DNA of 64,000 bases from Pseudomonas sp. AN-1 (lineage in GTDB: Bacteria; Pseudomonadota; Gammaproteobacteria; Pseudomonadales; Pseudomonadaceae): positions 2,852,001 through 2,916,000 of the forward strand of contig NZ_CP139195.1 in the NCBI RefSeq assembly GCF_034057115.1, given 5' to 3'. This document shows positions 29,289 to 42,286 of this stretch, piece by piece. The notes under the pieces were generated by a model. The model was not told the origin of the DNA and made no database searches. It was given only the letters and a program-made list of their open reading frames with translations. Within the stretch, counting starts at the first letter, position 1; the number at the start of each line of letters is the position of its first letter. The position numbers were made by a program, and so were the translations under genes.

Positions 29289-29348
29289 CTTACAAGCCGG
29301 AAAACCCTTACAAAACAATAACTTACAACGGAGTAACGACGCTTCGTC

Positions 29349-30359
29349 TCACTGCGGGGCGAGCTGGCGCAGGTGGCGCGCCACCGCCAGCCAGGCACCG
29401 ACCCAGCCGAGCAGCAATGCACCGACCAGCAACGACAGGCCGTCCTCGGCCGGCACGCCGCCGAGGGCGAAGTCGCTGTCGTACAGCCCGGCCAGGCCGA
29501 CCACCGACTGGTTCAGCCAGTTCAGCCCGTACTCCAGCACGCCCCAGGCCAGCAGGCCGGCGCCGATGCCGTAGAAGGCGCCGGTGTACAGGAACGGCCG
29601 GCGCACGTAGCCGTCGGTGCCGCCGACCAGCTTGATCACCTCGATCTCGGCGCGGCGGTTCTCGATGTGCAGGCGGATGGTGTTGCCGATCACCAGCAGC
29701 AGGGCGAGGATCAGCACCACGGCCAGACCGAAGATGAAGCGCTCGCCGAGGTGGAGGATGGCGCCCAAGCGCTCGACCCACAGCAGGTCGAGCTGCGCCT
29801 GCTCGACGCCGGGCAGCTCCGCCAGGCGCGCGCGCAGTGCCTCCAGGCCGGCCTTGTCGACCTCCTGCGGGGTGACCAGCACCACCGCCGGCAGCGGGTT
29901 GTCCGGCAGTTCCCTGAGCGCATCGCCGAGGCCGGAGTGCTGCTGCAGCTGCTCGAGCCCCTGCTCGCGGCTGATCCACTCGGCGGCGAGCACGCCGTCC
30001 ATCCCGGCGATCTGCTCGCGCAGCGCCTGGCCTTCGACGTCGGCCACCTCCAGGTCGAGGAACACCGAGATCTGCGCGGCGCGCTGCCAGGAGCCGCCGA
30101 GGCGCTCGACGCTGTCCAGCAGCAGGGACAGGCCCATCGGCAGCGCCAGGGCGATGCCCATCACCAGGCAGGTGAGGAAGCTGCCGAACGGCTGGCGGGC
30201 CAGGCGACGCAGGCTGTCGGCCAGGCTGGCGCGATGACTGTCCAGGTAGGCACGCAGCAGGCCACCCCAGTCGGTGGTCTCGGCCTCCTGCAGGCGGCGC
30301 TGGCGCTGCTCCGGGGCGCCTTCCTCGGCGCCGCGCGGCAGTTGCTTGCTGGCCCCCAT
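29349..30359 (-). CDS. ftsX: FtsX, cell-division ABC transporter-like permease
   Basis: 336 residues. Inner-membrane partner of FtsE that links the divisome to peptidoglycan hydrolase activation. Four membrane segments are visible, the first near residues 60-82, with the others near 208-228, 262-284 and 308-328. The large periplasmic loop between TM1 and TM2 carries SWQRAAQISVFLDLEV. Its start overlaps the ftsE stop by one base. In order ftsY-ftsE-ftsX-rpoH, the classic arrangement. Confidence 0.95.
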   Translation of the reverse strand: MGASKQLPRGAEEGAPEQRQRRLQEAETTDWGGLLRAYLDSHRASLADSLRRLARQPFGSFLTCLVMGIALALPMGLSLLLDSVERLGGSWQRAAQISVFLDLEVADVEGQALREQIAGMDGVLAAEWISREQGLEQLQQHSGLGDALRELPDNPLPAVVLVTPQEVDKAGLEALRARLAELPGVEQAQLDLLWVERLGAILHLGERFIFGLAVVLILALLLVIGNTIRLHIENRRAEIEVIKLVGGTDGYVRRPFLYTGAFYGIGAGLLAWGVLEYGLNWLNQSVVGLAGLYDSDFALGGVPAEDGLSLLVGALLLGWVGAWLAVARHLRQLAPQ

Positions 30360-31027
30360 CAGCCCGGCTCCCCGTCGCCGATCAGGCGACCGCGTTGCAG
30401 GGTCAGCAGGCGATGGCGCATGCGCGCGATCAGGGCAAGGTCATGGCTGGCGATCAGCACGGTGGTCCCCATACGGTTGATGTCCTCGAACACGCCCATG
30501 ATCTCGGCCGCCAGGCGCGGGTCGAGGTTGCCGGTGGGCTCGTCGGCGAGCAGCAGGGCCGGCTGGTGCACCACCGCACGGGCGATGCCGACGCGCTGCT
30601 GCTGGCCGCTGGACAGGTCGGCGGGCAGCGCCTCGCCCATGTCCTTCAGCGATACCCGCTCCAGCGCCTCGCCGACCCGCTGCTCGATCTCGGCGCGCGG
30701 CAGGCCGAGGATCTGCAGCGGCAGGGCGACGTTGTCGAACACGCTGCGGTCGAACAGCAGGTGGTGGTTCTGGAACACCACGCCGATCTGCCGGCGCAGG
30801 AAGGGAATCTCGGAATTGCCGATGGCGCCGATGTCCTGGCCGGCCAGCAGCAGCTTGCCGCTGGTCGGCCGCTCCAGCGCCAGCAGCAGGCGCAGCAGGG
30901 TGCTCTTGCCGGCTCCCGAGTGCCCGGTAACGAAGAGGAACTCGCCGCGCCGGGCGCGGAAGCTCAGTTCGTGCAGGCCGACGTGGCCGTTGGGATACCG
31001 CTTGCCCACCTGCTCGAAACGGATCAT
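30359..31027 (-). CDS. ftsE: FtsE, cell-division ATP-binding protein
   Basis: 222 residues from the ATG at 31025-31027. ABC-type ATPase. Walker A is GHSGAGKST near residues 36-44, the signature motif is LSSGQQQRVGIARA near 138-151, and Walker B is LLLADEPTGNLD. The switch His is in IASHD. It works with FtsX at the septum. Its start overlaps the ftsY stop by 4 bp and its stop overlaps the ftsX start by 1 bp, so the three genes are translationally coupled. Confidence 0.97.
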   Translation of the reverse strand: MIRFEQVGKRYPNGHVGLHELSFRARRGEFLFVTGHSGAGKSTLLRLLLALERPTSGKLLLAGQDIGAIGNSEIPFLRRQIGVVFQNHHLLFDRSVFDNVALPLQILGLPRAEIEQRVGEALERVSLKDMGEALPADLSSGQQQRVGIARAVVHQPALLLADEPTGNLDPRLAAEIMGVFEDINRMGTTVLIASHDLALIARMRHRLLTLQRGRLIGDGEPG

Positions 31028-32301
31028 GCGCTCTCCTGTCCTGCGAACAGCGCCTTGACGAAGGCCTCGGCCTCGAACGGACGCAGGTCGTCGATGCCCT
31101 CGCCGACGCCAACGTAGCGGATCGGCAGCGCCATCTGCTTGGCCAGGGCGAAGATCACCCCGCCCTTGGCGGTGCCGTCCAGCTTGGTCAGCGCCAGGCC
31201 ACTGAGGCTGACCGCCTGGTGGAACAGGCGCGCCTGGCTGAGGGCGTTCTGTCCGGTGCCGGCATCCAGCACCAGCAGGGTCTCGTGCGGCGCGCTCTCG
31301 TCGAGCTTGCCGATCACCCGACGGACCTTCTTCAGCTCCTCCATCAGGTTGTCCTTGGTGTGCAGGCGGCCGGCGGTGTCGGCGATCAGCACGTCGATGC
31401 CGCGCGCCTGGGCGGCCTGCACCGCGTCGAAGATCACCGAGGCGGAATCGGCGCCGGTGTGCTGGGCGATCACCGGGATGCCGTTGCGCTCGCCCCACAC
31501 CTGCAGCTGCTCGACGGCGGCGGCGCGGAAGGTGTCGCCGGCGGCGAGCATGACCTTCTTGCCCTCGTCCTGCAGCTTCTTGGCCAGCTTGCCGATGGTG
31601 GTGGTCTTGCCGGCGCCGTTCACGCCGACCACCAGGATCACGTAGGGCTTGCGGCCGGCCTCGATCGCCAGCGGCTGCTCGACCGGGCGCAGGATGGCGG
31701 CCAGCTCCTCCTGCAGCGCCTGGTACAGCGCGTCGCTGTCGGCCAGCTCCTTGCGCGACACGCGCCTGGTCAGGCTCTGCATGATCGCGCTGGTCGCCTC
31801 GACGCCGACGTCGGCGGTCAGCAGGCGGGTCTCCAGCTCGTCGAGCAGGTCGTCGTCGATGGCCTTCTTGCCGAGGAACAGGCTGGCCATGCCCTCGCCG
31901 ATGCTGGCGCTGGTCTTGGCCAGGCCCTGCTTGAGACGGGCGAAGAAGCCGAGCTTGGCAGGCTTCTCCGCGGCCACCGGGGCCGCGGCCACGGGCTCCG
32001 CCAGCGGCTCGGGCCTGGCAGCGGGTGCCGGCGGCGGCACGGCAACCGGGGCGGACGGGGCGGCGACCGGGGCTTCGGCCTGGACCGGAGCCACGCTGGG
32101 GGAGGCGGCCGGCTCGGCTGCGGTCACTGCCGCTGCGGGCTCAGACGCCGGCACCGCCCCCGACGGCTCAGCTGCAGCCGGCTCGAGTTCGGCCACCGGC
32201 TGCTCGACGGCCTCAGGTTGCGCCTTCTTGCGGAACCAGCCGAACAGGCCTTTCTTTTCTCCGGCATCCGGAGTCTTCTTGTCGTCTTTGGAACCAAACA
32301 T
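31024..32301 (-). CDS. ftsY: FtsY, signal recognition particle receptor GTPase
   Basis: 425 residues from the ATG at 32299-32301. The C-terminal NG domain has G1 [21 protein letters not shown] and [10 protein letters not shown], with a family ending [16 protein letters not shown]. The N-terminal about 110 residues are an acidic Ala/Pro/Glu-rich A domain, low complexity, after a basic WFRKKAQ segment. It receives SRP-bound ribosomes at the inner membrane. It is divergent from the M16 pair across 122 bp. Confidence 0.96.
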   Translation of the reverse strand: MFGSKDDKKTPDAGEKKGLFGWFRKKAQPEAVEQPVAELEPAAAEPSGAVPASEPAAAVTAAEPAASPSVAPVQAEAPVAAPSAPVAVPPPAPAARPEPLAEPVAAAPVAAEKPAKLGFFARLKQGLAKTSASIGEGMASLFLGKKAIDDDLLDELETRLLTADVGVEATSAIMQSLTRRVSRKELADSDALYQALQEELAAILRPVEQPLAIEAGRKPYVILVVGVNGAGKTTTIGKLAKKLQDEGKKVMLAAGDTFRAAAVEQLQVWGERNGIPVIAQHTGADSASVIFDAVQAAQARGIDVLIADTAGRLHTKDNLMEELKKVRRVIGKLDESAPHETLLVLDAGTGQNALSQARLFHQAVSLSGLALTKLDGTAKGGVIFALAKQMALPIRYVGVGEGIDDLRPFEAEAFVKALFAGQESA

Positions 32302-32423
32302 GGACGGCTTGCATCTCAAGTGGGCGGCTGCGCACTGACGTGGCCGCCAGGAAATCGGTTGGGTATCCTAGCACCTCCTCGCCCGCCGGCGCCAAAACCG
32401 GCCGGCAGTCTGACAGGTCACTG

Positions 32424-33794
32424 ATGATGAACGCATTCACACGCCGCCTAGCCGGCTTGTTGCTGGTTGCCCTGGGCCTGCCGCCGGCCGCCCAGGCCGC
32501 CGTGCCGCAGCCGACCCACCAGTTCCGCCTGGACAACGGCCTGACCGTGATCGTGCGCGAGGACCACCGCGCCCCGGTGGTGGTGTCCCAGCTGTGGTAC
32601 CAGGTCGGCTCCAGCTACGAGCGCCCCGGTTTCACCGGCCTGTCCCACGCCCTCGAGCACATGATGTTCAAGGGCAGCAGCAAGCTCGGCCCCGGCGAAT
32701 CCTCGCGCATCCTGCGCGAGCTGGGCGCCGAGGAGAACGCCTTCACCAGCGACGACTACACCGCCTACTACCAGGTACTGGCGCGCGACCGCCTGGAAGT
32801 CGCCCTGGAAATGGAAGCCGACCGCCTGGCTGGCCTGCGCCTGCCGGCCGACGAGTTCGCCCGCGAGATCGAGGTGATCAAGGAGGAGCGCCGCCTGCGC
32901 ACCGAGGACAACCCCGCCTCGCTGGCCTTCGAGCGCTTCAAGACCGCCGCCTACCCGGCCACTGGCTACCGCAACCCGACCATCGGCTGGATGAGCGATC
33001 TCGAGCGCATGTCGGTGGACGACCTGCGCGCCTGGCACAACGACTGGTACAGCCCGAACAACGCCACCCTGGTGGTGGTCGGCGACGTCACCGCCGACGA
33101 GGTGAAGACCCTCGCCCAGCGCCACTTCGCCGCCATCCCGGCGCGCCCGCTGCCGGCCGCCAAGGCGCCGCTGGAACTGCCGGCCCTCGGCGAGCGGCGT
33201 CTGACCCTGCGGGTCAAGACCCAGCTGCCCAGCCTGCTGATGGGCTTCAACGTGCCGGGCCTGGCCAGCAGCGACAACCCGCGCGAAGTGCATGCCCTGC
33301 GCCTGATCGCCGCGCTGCTCGACGGCGGCTACAGCGCGCGCCTGTCCAGCCGCCTGGAGCGCGAGCAGGAACTGGTGACCGGCGCCTCGGCCTGGTACAA
33401 CCCCTTCACCCGCGGCGACAGCCTGTTCGTGCTGTCGGCGCGGCCCAACGTGCAGCAGGGCAAGACCCTCGAACAGGTCGAGGTCGGTCTGTGGCAGGAG
33501 CTGGAGACCCTCAAGACCCAGGCGCCGAGCGCCGAGGAGCTGGCACGCGTGCAGGCCCAGGTGATCGCCGGCCTGGTCTACGAGCGCGACTCCATCGCCA
33601 GCCAGGCCACCAGCATCGGCCAGCTGCAGACCGTCGGCCTGTCCTGGCAACTGCTCGACCAGGATCTCGAAGCCCTCAGGGCGGTCACCCCCGCCGATAT
33701 CCAGGCCGCCGCGCGGCGCCTGTTCCAGCGCGAACGACTGACCCTGGCCCTGGTGCTGCCGCTGGAGCAGGCCAAGGAGACCCGCCATGAATAA
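32424..33794 (+). CDS. M16 family zinc metallopeptidase (catalytic partner)
   Basis: 456 residues; two tandem ATGs (32424 and 32427) are equally usable. A signal peptide covers about residues 1-26, so it is probably periplasmic. The inverted zinc motif HxxEH is present as H75-A-L-E78-H79, with a downstream acidic segment EIEVIKEERRLR supplying the third ligand. It overlaps the next M16 gene by 8 bp. Such pairs act as heterodimers in which one subunit is catalytic and the other is not. Substrate unknown. Confidence 0.92.
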   Translation: MMNAFTRRLAGLLLVALGLPPAAQAAVPQPTHQFRLDNGLTVIVREDHRAPVVVSQLWYQVGSSYERPGFTGLSHALEHMMFKGSSKLGPGESSRILRELGAEENAFTSDDYTAYYQVLARDRLEVALEMEADRLAGLRLPADEFAREIEVIKEERRLRTEDNPASLAFERFKTAAYPATGYRNPTIGWMSDLERMSVDDLRAWHNDWYSPNNATLVVVGDVTADEVKTLAQRHFAAIPARPLPAAKAPLELPALGERRLTLRVKTQLPSLLMGFNVPGLASSDNPREVHALRLIAALLDGGYSARLSSRLEREQELVTGASAWYNPFTRGDSLFVLSARPNVQQGKTLEQVEVGLWQELETLKTQAPSAEELARVQAQVIAGLVYERDSIASQATSIGQLQTVGLSWQLLDQDLEALRAVTPADIQAAARRLFQRERLTLALVLPLEQAKETRHE

Positions 33795-35280
33795 GCGCCA
33801 CCTGCTGCTGATAGTCGCACTGCTCGGCCTGCTCGGCCTGCTCCTGCTGATCAGCCGCCCGGCGGCCGGACCGGACAGCCCGGCCCCGGCGACGCCCGCC
33901 ACCGGCAGCGCGCCGGCCGCGGCACCGGCGATCGCCTCGCTGGCCAAGCTCAACGGCCAGGCGCCGGCGCGCCGCGCCCTGGACATCCAGCGCTGGAACA
34001 CCGCCGAGGGCGCCCGCGTGCTGTTCGTCGAGGCCCGCGAACTGCCGATGTTCGACCTGCGCCTGACCTTCGCCGCCGGCAGCAGCCAGGACGGCGAGCA
34101 TCCCGGCCTGGCCATGCTGACCAACGCCATGCTCAACGAGGGCATCGAGGGCCAGGACACCACCGCCATCGCCGCCGGCTTCGAGGGCCTCGGCGCCGAG
34201 TTCGGCAACGGCGCCTACCGCGACATGGCGGTGGCCTCGCTGCGCAGCCTGTCCGCCGCCGAGCAGCGCGAGCCGGCGCTGGCGCTGTTCGCCCGGGTGG
34301 TCGGCGCGCCGACCTTCCCGGAAGGCGCCCTGGCGCGGCTGAAGAACCAGATCCTCGCCGGCCTCGAGCAGCAGAAGCAGAACCCCGGCAAGCTGGCCAG
34401 CATCGCCCTGTTCCAGCAGCTGTACGGTGCGCACCCCTACGCCCGGCCGAGCGACGGCACCCTGGAGAGCATCCCCGCCCTCGACCGCGCGCAGCTGGCC
34501 ACCTTCCACGCCCGCGCCTACGCCGCCGGCAACGCGGTGATCGCCCTGGTCGGCGACCTCTCCCGCGCCGAGGCCGAAGCGATCGCCGCCCGGCTGTCCG
34601 CCGCCCTGCCCAAGGGGCCGGCGCTGCCGCCGCCGCCCGCGCCCGCGGCGCCCGCGGCCAAGCGCCAGCACATCGAGTTCCCCTCGCAGCAGACCCACCT
34701 GATGCTCGCCCAGCTCGGCATCGACCGCCGCAACCCGGACCACGCCGCGCTCTACGTCGGCAACCAGATCCTCGGCGGCGGCGGCTTCGGCACCCGGCTG
34801 ATGGAGGAGGTGCGCGAGAAGCGCGGCCTGACCTACGGCATCTACTCCGGCTTCACCCCGATGCAGGTGGCCGGGCCGTTCATGATCAACGTGCAGACCC
34901 GTGCCGAACTGAGCGAGGCCACCCTCGAGCTGGTGCGCTCGCTGGTGCGCGACTTCGTCGCCCAGGGGCCGACCGAGGAGGAACTCAAGCAGGCCAAGCG
35001 CGAGCTGGCCGGCAGCTTCCCGCTGTCCACGGCCAGCAACGCCGACATCGTCGGCCAACTGGCCGCCATCGGCTTCTACGACCTGCCGAGCACCCAGCTG
35101 GAAGACTTCATGAACCAGGTGCAGCAGCTCAGCGTGGAGCAGGTGCGCGCGGCCATGGCCCGCCACCTCGATGCCGATGCCTTCGTGGTGGTCTCCAGCG
35201 GCCCCACCGTCGCGCAGCAGCCGCTGCCGCCTCCCGTCGAACGTCCCGCCGCGCAGAATGCCGGCGTACCGGAGCACTGA
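33787..35280 (+). CDS. M16 family peptidase-like protein, lacks HxxEH (non-catalytic partner)
   Basis: 497 residues with an N-terminal hydrophobic segment (about residues 5-20) acting as signal or anchor, then a Pro/Ala-rich stretch. The M16 fold is evident from LGAEFGNGAYRDMAVASLRS and the C-terminal GGGGFGTRLMEEVREKRGLTY, which carries the conserved Arg/Tyr. Where the zinc HxxEH should be, the chain reads AMLTNAMLNEG, so it cannot bind zinc in the normal way. It is likely the structural and substrate-binding half of a heterodimer with the preceding gene. The stop overlaps the rsmD start by one base. Confidence 0.9.
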   Translation: MNKRHLLLIVALLGLLGLLLLISRPAAGPDSPAPATPATGSAPAAAPAIASLAKLNGQAPARRALDIQRWNTAEGARVLFVEARELPMFDLRLTFAAGSSQDGEHPGLAMLTNAMLNEGIEGQDTTAIAAGFEGLGAEFGNGAYRDMAVASLRSLSAAEQREPALALFARVVGAPTFPEGALARLKNQILAGLEQQKQNPGKLASIALFQQLYGAHPYARPSDGTLESIPALDRAQLATFHARAYAAGNAVIALVGDLSRAEAEAIAARLSAALPKGPALPPPPAPAAPAAKRQHIEFPSQQTHLMLAQLGIDRRNPDHAALYVGNQILGGGGFGTRLMEEVREKRGLTYGIYSGFTPMQVAGPFMINVQTRAELSEATLELVRSLVRDFVAQGPTEEELKQAKRELAGSFPLSTASNADIVGQLAAIGFYDLPSTQLEDFMNQVQQLSVEQVRAAMARHLDADAFVVVSSGPTVAQQPLPPPVERPAAQNAGVPEH

Positions 35281-35903
35281 TGGCCCGTCCCAGCACCAAG
35301 CCCGCCCGCAAGCCCTCCGCCAGCCAGCCCCAGGGGCAGGGCCAGCTGCGCATCATCGGCGGCGAGTGGCGCTCGCGGCGCCTGAGCTTCCCCGACGCTC
35401 CCGGCCTGCGGCCGACGCCGGATCGCGTGCGCGAGACCCTGTTCAACTGGCTGGCGCCCTACGTGGAAGGCGCCCGCGTGCTCGACCCCTTCGCCGGCAG
35501 CGGCGCCCTGCTGCTGGAGGCCCTGTCGCGCGGCGCCAGCCGCGGCCTGGCGCTGGAGCTCAGCCCGGCCGCCGCCAGCGCCCTGCGCGGCAACCTCGAG
35601 CTGCTGCGCGCCGGCAACGCCGAGGTGCGCCAGGCCGATGCCCTGCAGCACCTGCAGGGCGCGAGCACCGAGCCCTTCGATCTGGTGTTCCTCGATCCGC
35701 CATTCCACAGGGACCTGCTCGCCCCCGCCTGCGCCCAGCTGGAGGGCCGCGGCTGGCTGGCGGCCGACGCCTGGATCTACACGGAAAGCGAGAGCGCGCC
35801 CTCGACCCTCGGCCTGCCGGGCAACTGGCGCCTGCACCGCGAGAAGCACACCGGCCAGGTGCACTACGCCCTGTGGCAGCGCCAGCCAGCGACGCCGGAC
35901 TGA
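35280..35903 (+). CDS. rsmD: RsmD, 16S rRNA (guanine-966-N2)-methyltransferase
   Basis: 207 residues. Opens with a basic, disordered segment, then LRIIGGEWRSRRLSFPD, which is diagnostic. PTPDRVRETLFNWL, the SAM motif VLDPFAGSGALLLEAL near residues 66-81 and the catalytic LVFLDPPFH near residue 137 follow. It methylates assembled 30S subunits. One-base overlap with the M16 partner gene suggests coupling. A 143-bp gap separates it from the diguanylate cyclase gene. Confidence 0.95.
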   Translation: MARPSTKPARKPSASQPQGQGQLRIIGGEWRSRRLSFPDAPGLRPTPDRVRETLFNWLAPYVEGARVLDPFAGSGALLLEALSRGASRGLALELSPAAASALRGNLELLRAGNAEVRQADALQHLQGASTEPFDLVFLDPPFHRDLLAPACAQLEGRGWLAADAWIYTESESAPSTLGLPGNWRLHREKHTGQVHYALWQRQPATPD

Positions 35904-36046
35904 CTCCCGCGGCGAAAAACCGTCGATTTCGTCACACAGCAAACTGTCGACCCCATCACATTGCTGCAAAACCGACAAGCCGAACGGTATCCTAGGCACC
36001 GTCGTCCGCCCGCCTCCCTGCCCTCCCGCGGCGGACAAGGAGCCCC

Positions 36047-39739
<3,693 letters not shown>

Positions 39740-39765
39740 TCCCCCGCCCCCCCCGCTGTCGACCG

Positions 39766-39793
39766 ACGCCGGCCCCTGTGGGCCGGCGTTTTC
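39766..39793. terminator. Terminator between fdx1 and the Na/Pi cotransporter gene
   Basis: ACGCCGGCCC-CTGT-GGGCCGGCGT is a perfect 10-bp stem followed by TTTTC on the plus strand. It is an intrinsic terminator for coaD-fdx1 and is also placed to end the converging gene. Confidence 0.85.
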
Positions 39794-41660
39794 ATTTGCT
39801 CTCCAGCTGGATCAGCGGCTCGTCGCTCTCGCTGCGGAACGGCAGCTGCGGCATCACCTCGCGGCCGTCGCCGAGGCCGAGCAGCAGCACGTTGCGCAGG
39901 CTCTGGCCGATGCGGCTGGCGTAGCCCAGGTCGTTCATCAGCGAACTGGCGCGCAGGCCGTCCAGGCGCTGCTCGCGCACCGCGGCGAACAGCCGCTCGC
40001 GGAAGGCCGTGTCGAAGCTCGCCGCCTGATTGTCGAACAGATCCAGGCGCGAGCGCAGGGCCTCGGCCGGCAGGTCCAGCAGGCTGATCGCGCGCATCTC
40101 GCGCAGCACCCAGAGCAGGTGGCGGCGCAGGTCGGCGTAGGCCGCGCTGACCGCCGGCTCGCCGTTGACCAGCAGGCGGCTGAGGTTCTTCTGCAGGTGC
40201 TTGGCGTCCTTCACCGCATCCACCAGCTGCAGCGCCACCAGCTGGCTGGCGATCCAGGCGCGGTTGTGCGCTTCGTCCAGGCTGGCCTCCAGGCGGCCCA
40301 TGTAGCTCAGCAGGTCGGCATACACGCCCTTGATGTGGCGCTGGTAGAGCTGCTCGGCATCCAGCGCATGCCCGGCCATCTGCGCCGAACTGCGCAACAC
40401 CGTGTCGTCGATCTGCCGGCTGTTCAGCTGGTCGACCGGCAGGTACAGGGCGTGGCAGATCACTTCCAGGCTCAGGCGCGCCAGGTGCTGCAGCTCGCGG
40501 GCCACCGCCTGCACCGCGGCCCCCGCCGAGCCCAGGGCGTTCTCGTCCAGATAGCGGGCGCGGGTCTGCGGCAGCGCCTGCGGGGCCTGGCCGTTGCCCA
40601 CCTCGGCGATCAGCACGTGCGGCTCGGCCGGCTCGGGCAGCAGGCGCTCCAGCCAGAGCGCCAGGCGGCCGTGCCAGGGTATGAACAGCAGCAGGCCCAG
40701 GCCGTTGAACAGGCTGTGGAACAGCGCCAGCTCGAGCAGCGCATTGCCGGCGAAGCCCAGGCGCTCCGCCAGCAGCAGTACCAGCGCCGTCAGCGGCTGC
40801 AGGAACAGCAGGGCGAGCAGCGCGAGCGACCAGTTGAAGATCACGTTGGCCAGCGCCAGCCGCTGGCCGGCGCGGGCGCCGCCCAGCGAACCGATGACTG
40901 CGGTCAGCACGCCGCCGACATTGGTGCCGATGGCCAGGGCGAAGCCCTGGCTGGAGTCGATCTGCCCCGAGGCCAGCGCGGTCAGCACCAGCATCAGGCT
41001 GGCGTGGCTGGACTGCACCACCGCGGTGACCAGCGCGCCGATGCCGGTGAACAGCAGGATGCCGAGCACGCCCTCCACCTTGAAGCGGGCCGGATCGAAC
41101 ATGGCGGTGGCATCGCTGAAGCCGCCCTTCATCAGGTCGATGCCGAGGAACAGGAAGCACACGCCCAGCAGCACCCGCCCGGCGCCCCTGGATCTCGGCC
41201 CGTTGAAACCGAGCAGGATGCCGAACACCGCCAGCGGCAGGGCCAGGCTGCCGAGGCTGGCGCTCTGTCCGATCATCGCCAGCAGCCAGATGCCGCTGGT
41301 GGTGCCCAGGTTGGCGCCGAAGACGATGCACAGGCCGGCCGCCAGGCCGATCAGCCCGGTGCCGAGGAAGGCGATGGCCAGCAGCGACACCAGGGTGCTC
41401 GACTGCACCATGACGGTGGCGAAGATGCCGAAGCCGAGGCTTTTCCAGGCGCGGTCGGTGGCCTTGCCGAGGATGCGCTCCAGCTCGCTGCCGGCCAGCT
41501 GGCGCAGCCCTTCCTCCAGGCACTGCATGCCGAACAGGAACAGCGCCAGGCCGCCGGCCAGGCGAGTCCACCCCGGGCTGAACCAGAACGACACGGCCAG
41601 CGCCGCCACCAGCAGCCACAGCGCGGCTGCGTTGAGCTTGTTGTTCTTGTTGATGGACAA
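39792..41660 (-). CDS. Na/phosphate cotransporter with C-terminal PhoU-like domain
   Basis: 622 residues from the TTG at 41658-41660, chosen because GGGAGA sits 5-6 bp upstream and it gives the N-terminus (M)SINKNNKLNAAALW. An ATG at 41694-41696 would add 12 residues without a ribosome binding site. The membrane half (about residues 10-310) has the two inverted NptA repeats, with the paired QSS motifs MVQSSTLVSLLA and VVQSSHASLMLV and FGANLGTTSGIW / IGTNVGGVLTAV. The soluble half (about 370-600) is PhoU-like helices. It should import or export phosphate with sodium; direction cannot be read from sequence. Confidence 0.9.
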   Translation of the reverse strand: MSINKNNKLNAAALWLLVAALAVSFWFSPGWTRLAGGLALFLFGMQCLEEGLRQLAGSELERILGKATDRAWKSLGFGIFATVMVQSSTLVSLLAIAFLGTGLIGLAAGLCIVFGANLGTTSGIWLLAMIGQSASLGSLALPLAVFGILLGFNGPRSRGAGRVLLGVCFLFLGIDLMKGGFSDATAMFDPARFKVEGVLGILLFTGIGALVTAVVQSSHASLMLVLTALASGQIDSSQGFALAIGTNVGGVLTAVIGSLGGARAGQRLALANVIFNWSLALLALLFLQPLTALVLLLAERLGFAGNALLELALFHSLFNGLGLLLFIPWHGRLALWLERLLPEPAEPHVLIAEVGNGQAPQALPQTRARYLDENALGSAGAAVQAVARELQHLARLSLEVICHALYLPVDQLNSRQIDDTVLRSSAQMAGHALDAEQLYQRHIKGVYADLLSYMGRLEASLDEAHNRAWIASQLVALQLVDAVKDAKHLQKNLSRLLVNGEPAVSAAYADLRRHLLWVLREMRAISLLDLPAEALRSRLDLFDNQAASFDTAFRERLFAAVREQRLDGLRASSLMNDLGYASRIGQSLRNVLLLGLGDGREVMPQLPFRSESDEPLIQLESK

Positions 41661-41800
41661 GGCTTCTCCCGGGAATCGGCTTGCCGAAGGCGGCATGCTC
41701 GGCGAACGGGGGGCGGCAGGCGCCCCGAGACCGGCCAATGGCGGCCGTCGGGCATTCTGCCCGAAATGCGCGGGGAAAGGGGGCGGGGGGGAGAGCGAAC

Positions 41801-41819
41801 GGGCGCCCGGCAGGCGCCC
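41801..41819 (-). terminator. Hairpin after the small exported protein gene
   Basis: GGGCGCC and its complement form a 7-bp stem with a CGGCA loop, 10 bp after the stop at 41829. Followed on the minus strand by TTCGCTCTC. Moderate support for a terminator. Confidence 0.5.
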
Positions 41820-41828
41820 GCGACCGGC

Positions 41829-42179
41829 TTAGCGGGCGTACTGCTCGTCCGCGGCCCAGGAGCTGGTGCAGCCCAGGCAGCGCACGAAGGCCTCGCGGCC
41901 CGGCTCGATCACCAGCGCCTGGCCGGCTTCCTCGACGTTGCCGCCCAGCGCCGAGAACGGCAGGGTCACCACGAAGACTCCCGCACCGATCACCGTGCCG
42001 GCGATCAGCAGCGGACGGGCGATCAGCAGGTCGCCGACCATGGAGAAGGCCTTGGGCGCCTCCACGGTGTAGTGCGGGTCGCCGCTGACATTGTCCTGGG
42101 TAGCCGACGCGGACAGCGGGAGGGCGGCCAGTCCGGTGGTCAGGATCAGGCCTAGGGCGGTGGAACGGAACAGTTTCAT
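41829..42179 (-). CDS. Small exported or membrane protein of unknown function
   Basis: 116 residues from the ATG at 42177-42179. A signal peptide covers about residues 1-20 with a probable site after SASA. A hydrophobic segment near residues 50-75 ([20 protein letters not shown]) may cross the membrane. Near the end is CLGCT, a Cys pair that could bind metal or form a disulfide. P. aeruginosa has a similar gene next to mutM, annotated without experimental function. Other databases label such proteins as transporters, which I do not see support for. Confidence 0.75.
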   Translation of the reverse strand: MKLFRSTALGLILTTGLAALPLSASATQDNVSGDPHYTVEAPKAFSMVGDLLIARPLLIAGTVIGAGVFVVTLPFSALGGNVEEAGQALVIEPGREAFVRCLGCTSSWAADEQYAR

Positions 42180-42286
42180 GCGCAGGGTCCTTTTGCCGCG
42201 TTGCACGTGGGGATAACTATACCAGCCAATCGTCCGGCGCCAGCGTGAACGCCGTCAATCGCCCGTACCAGGACCGCAAGCGGCGC

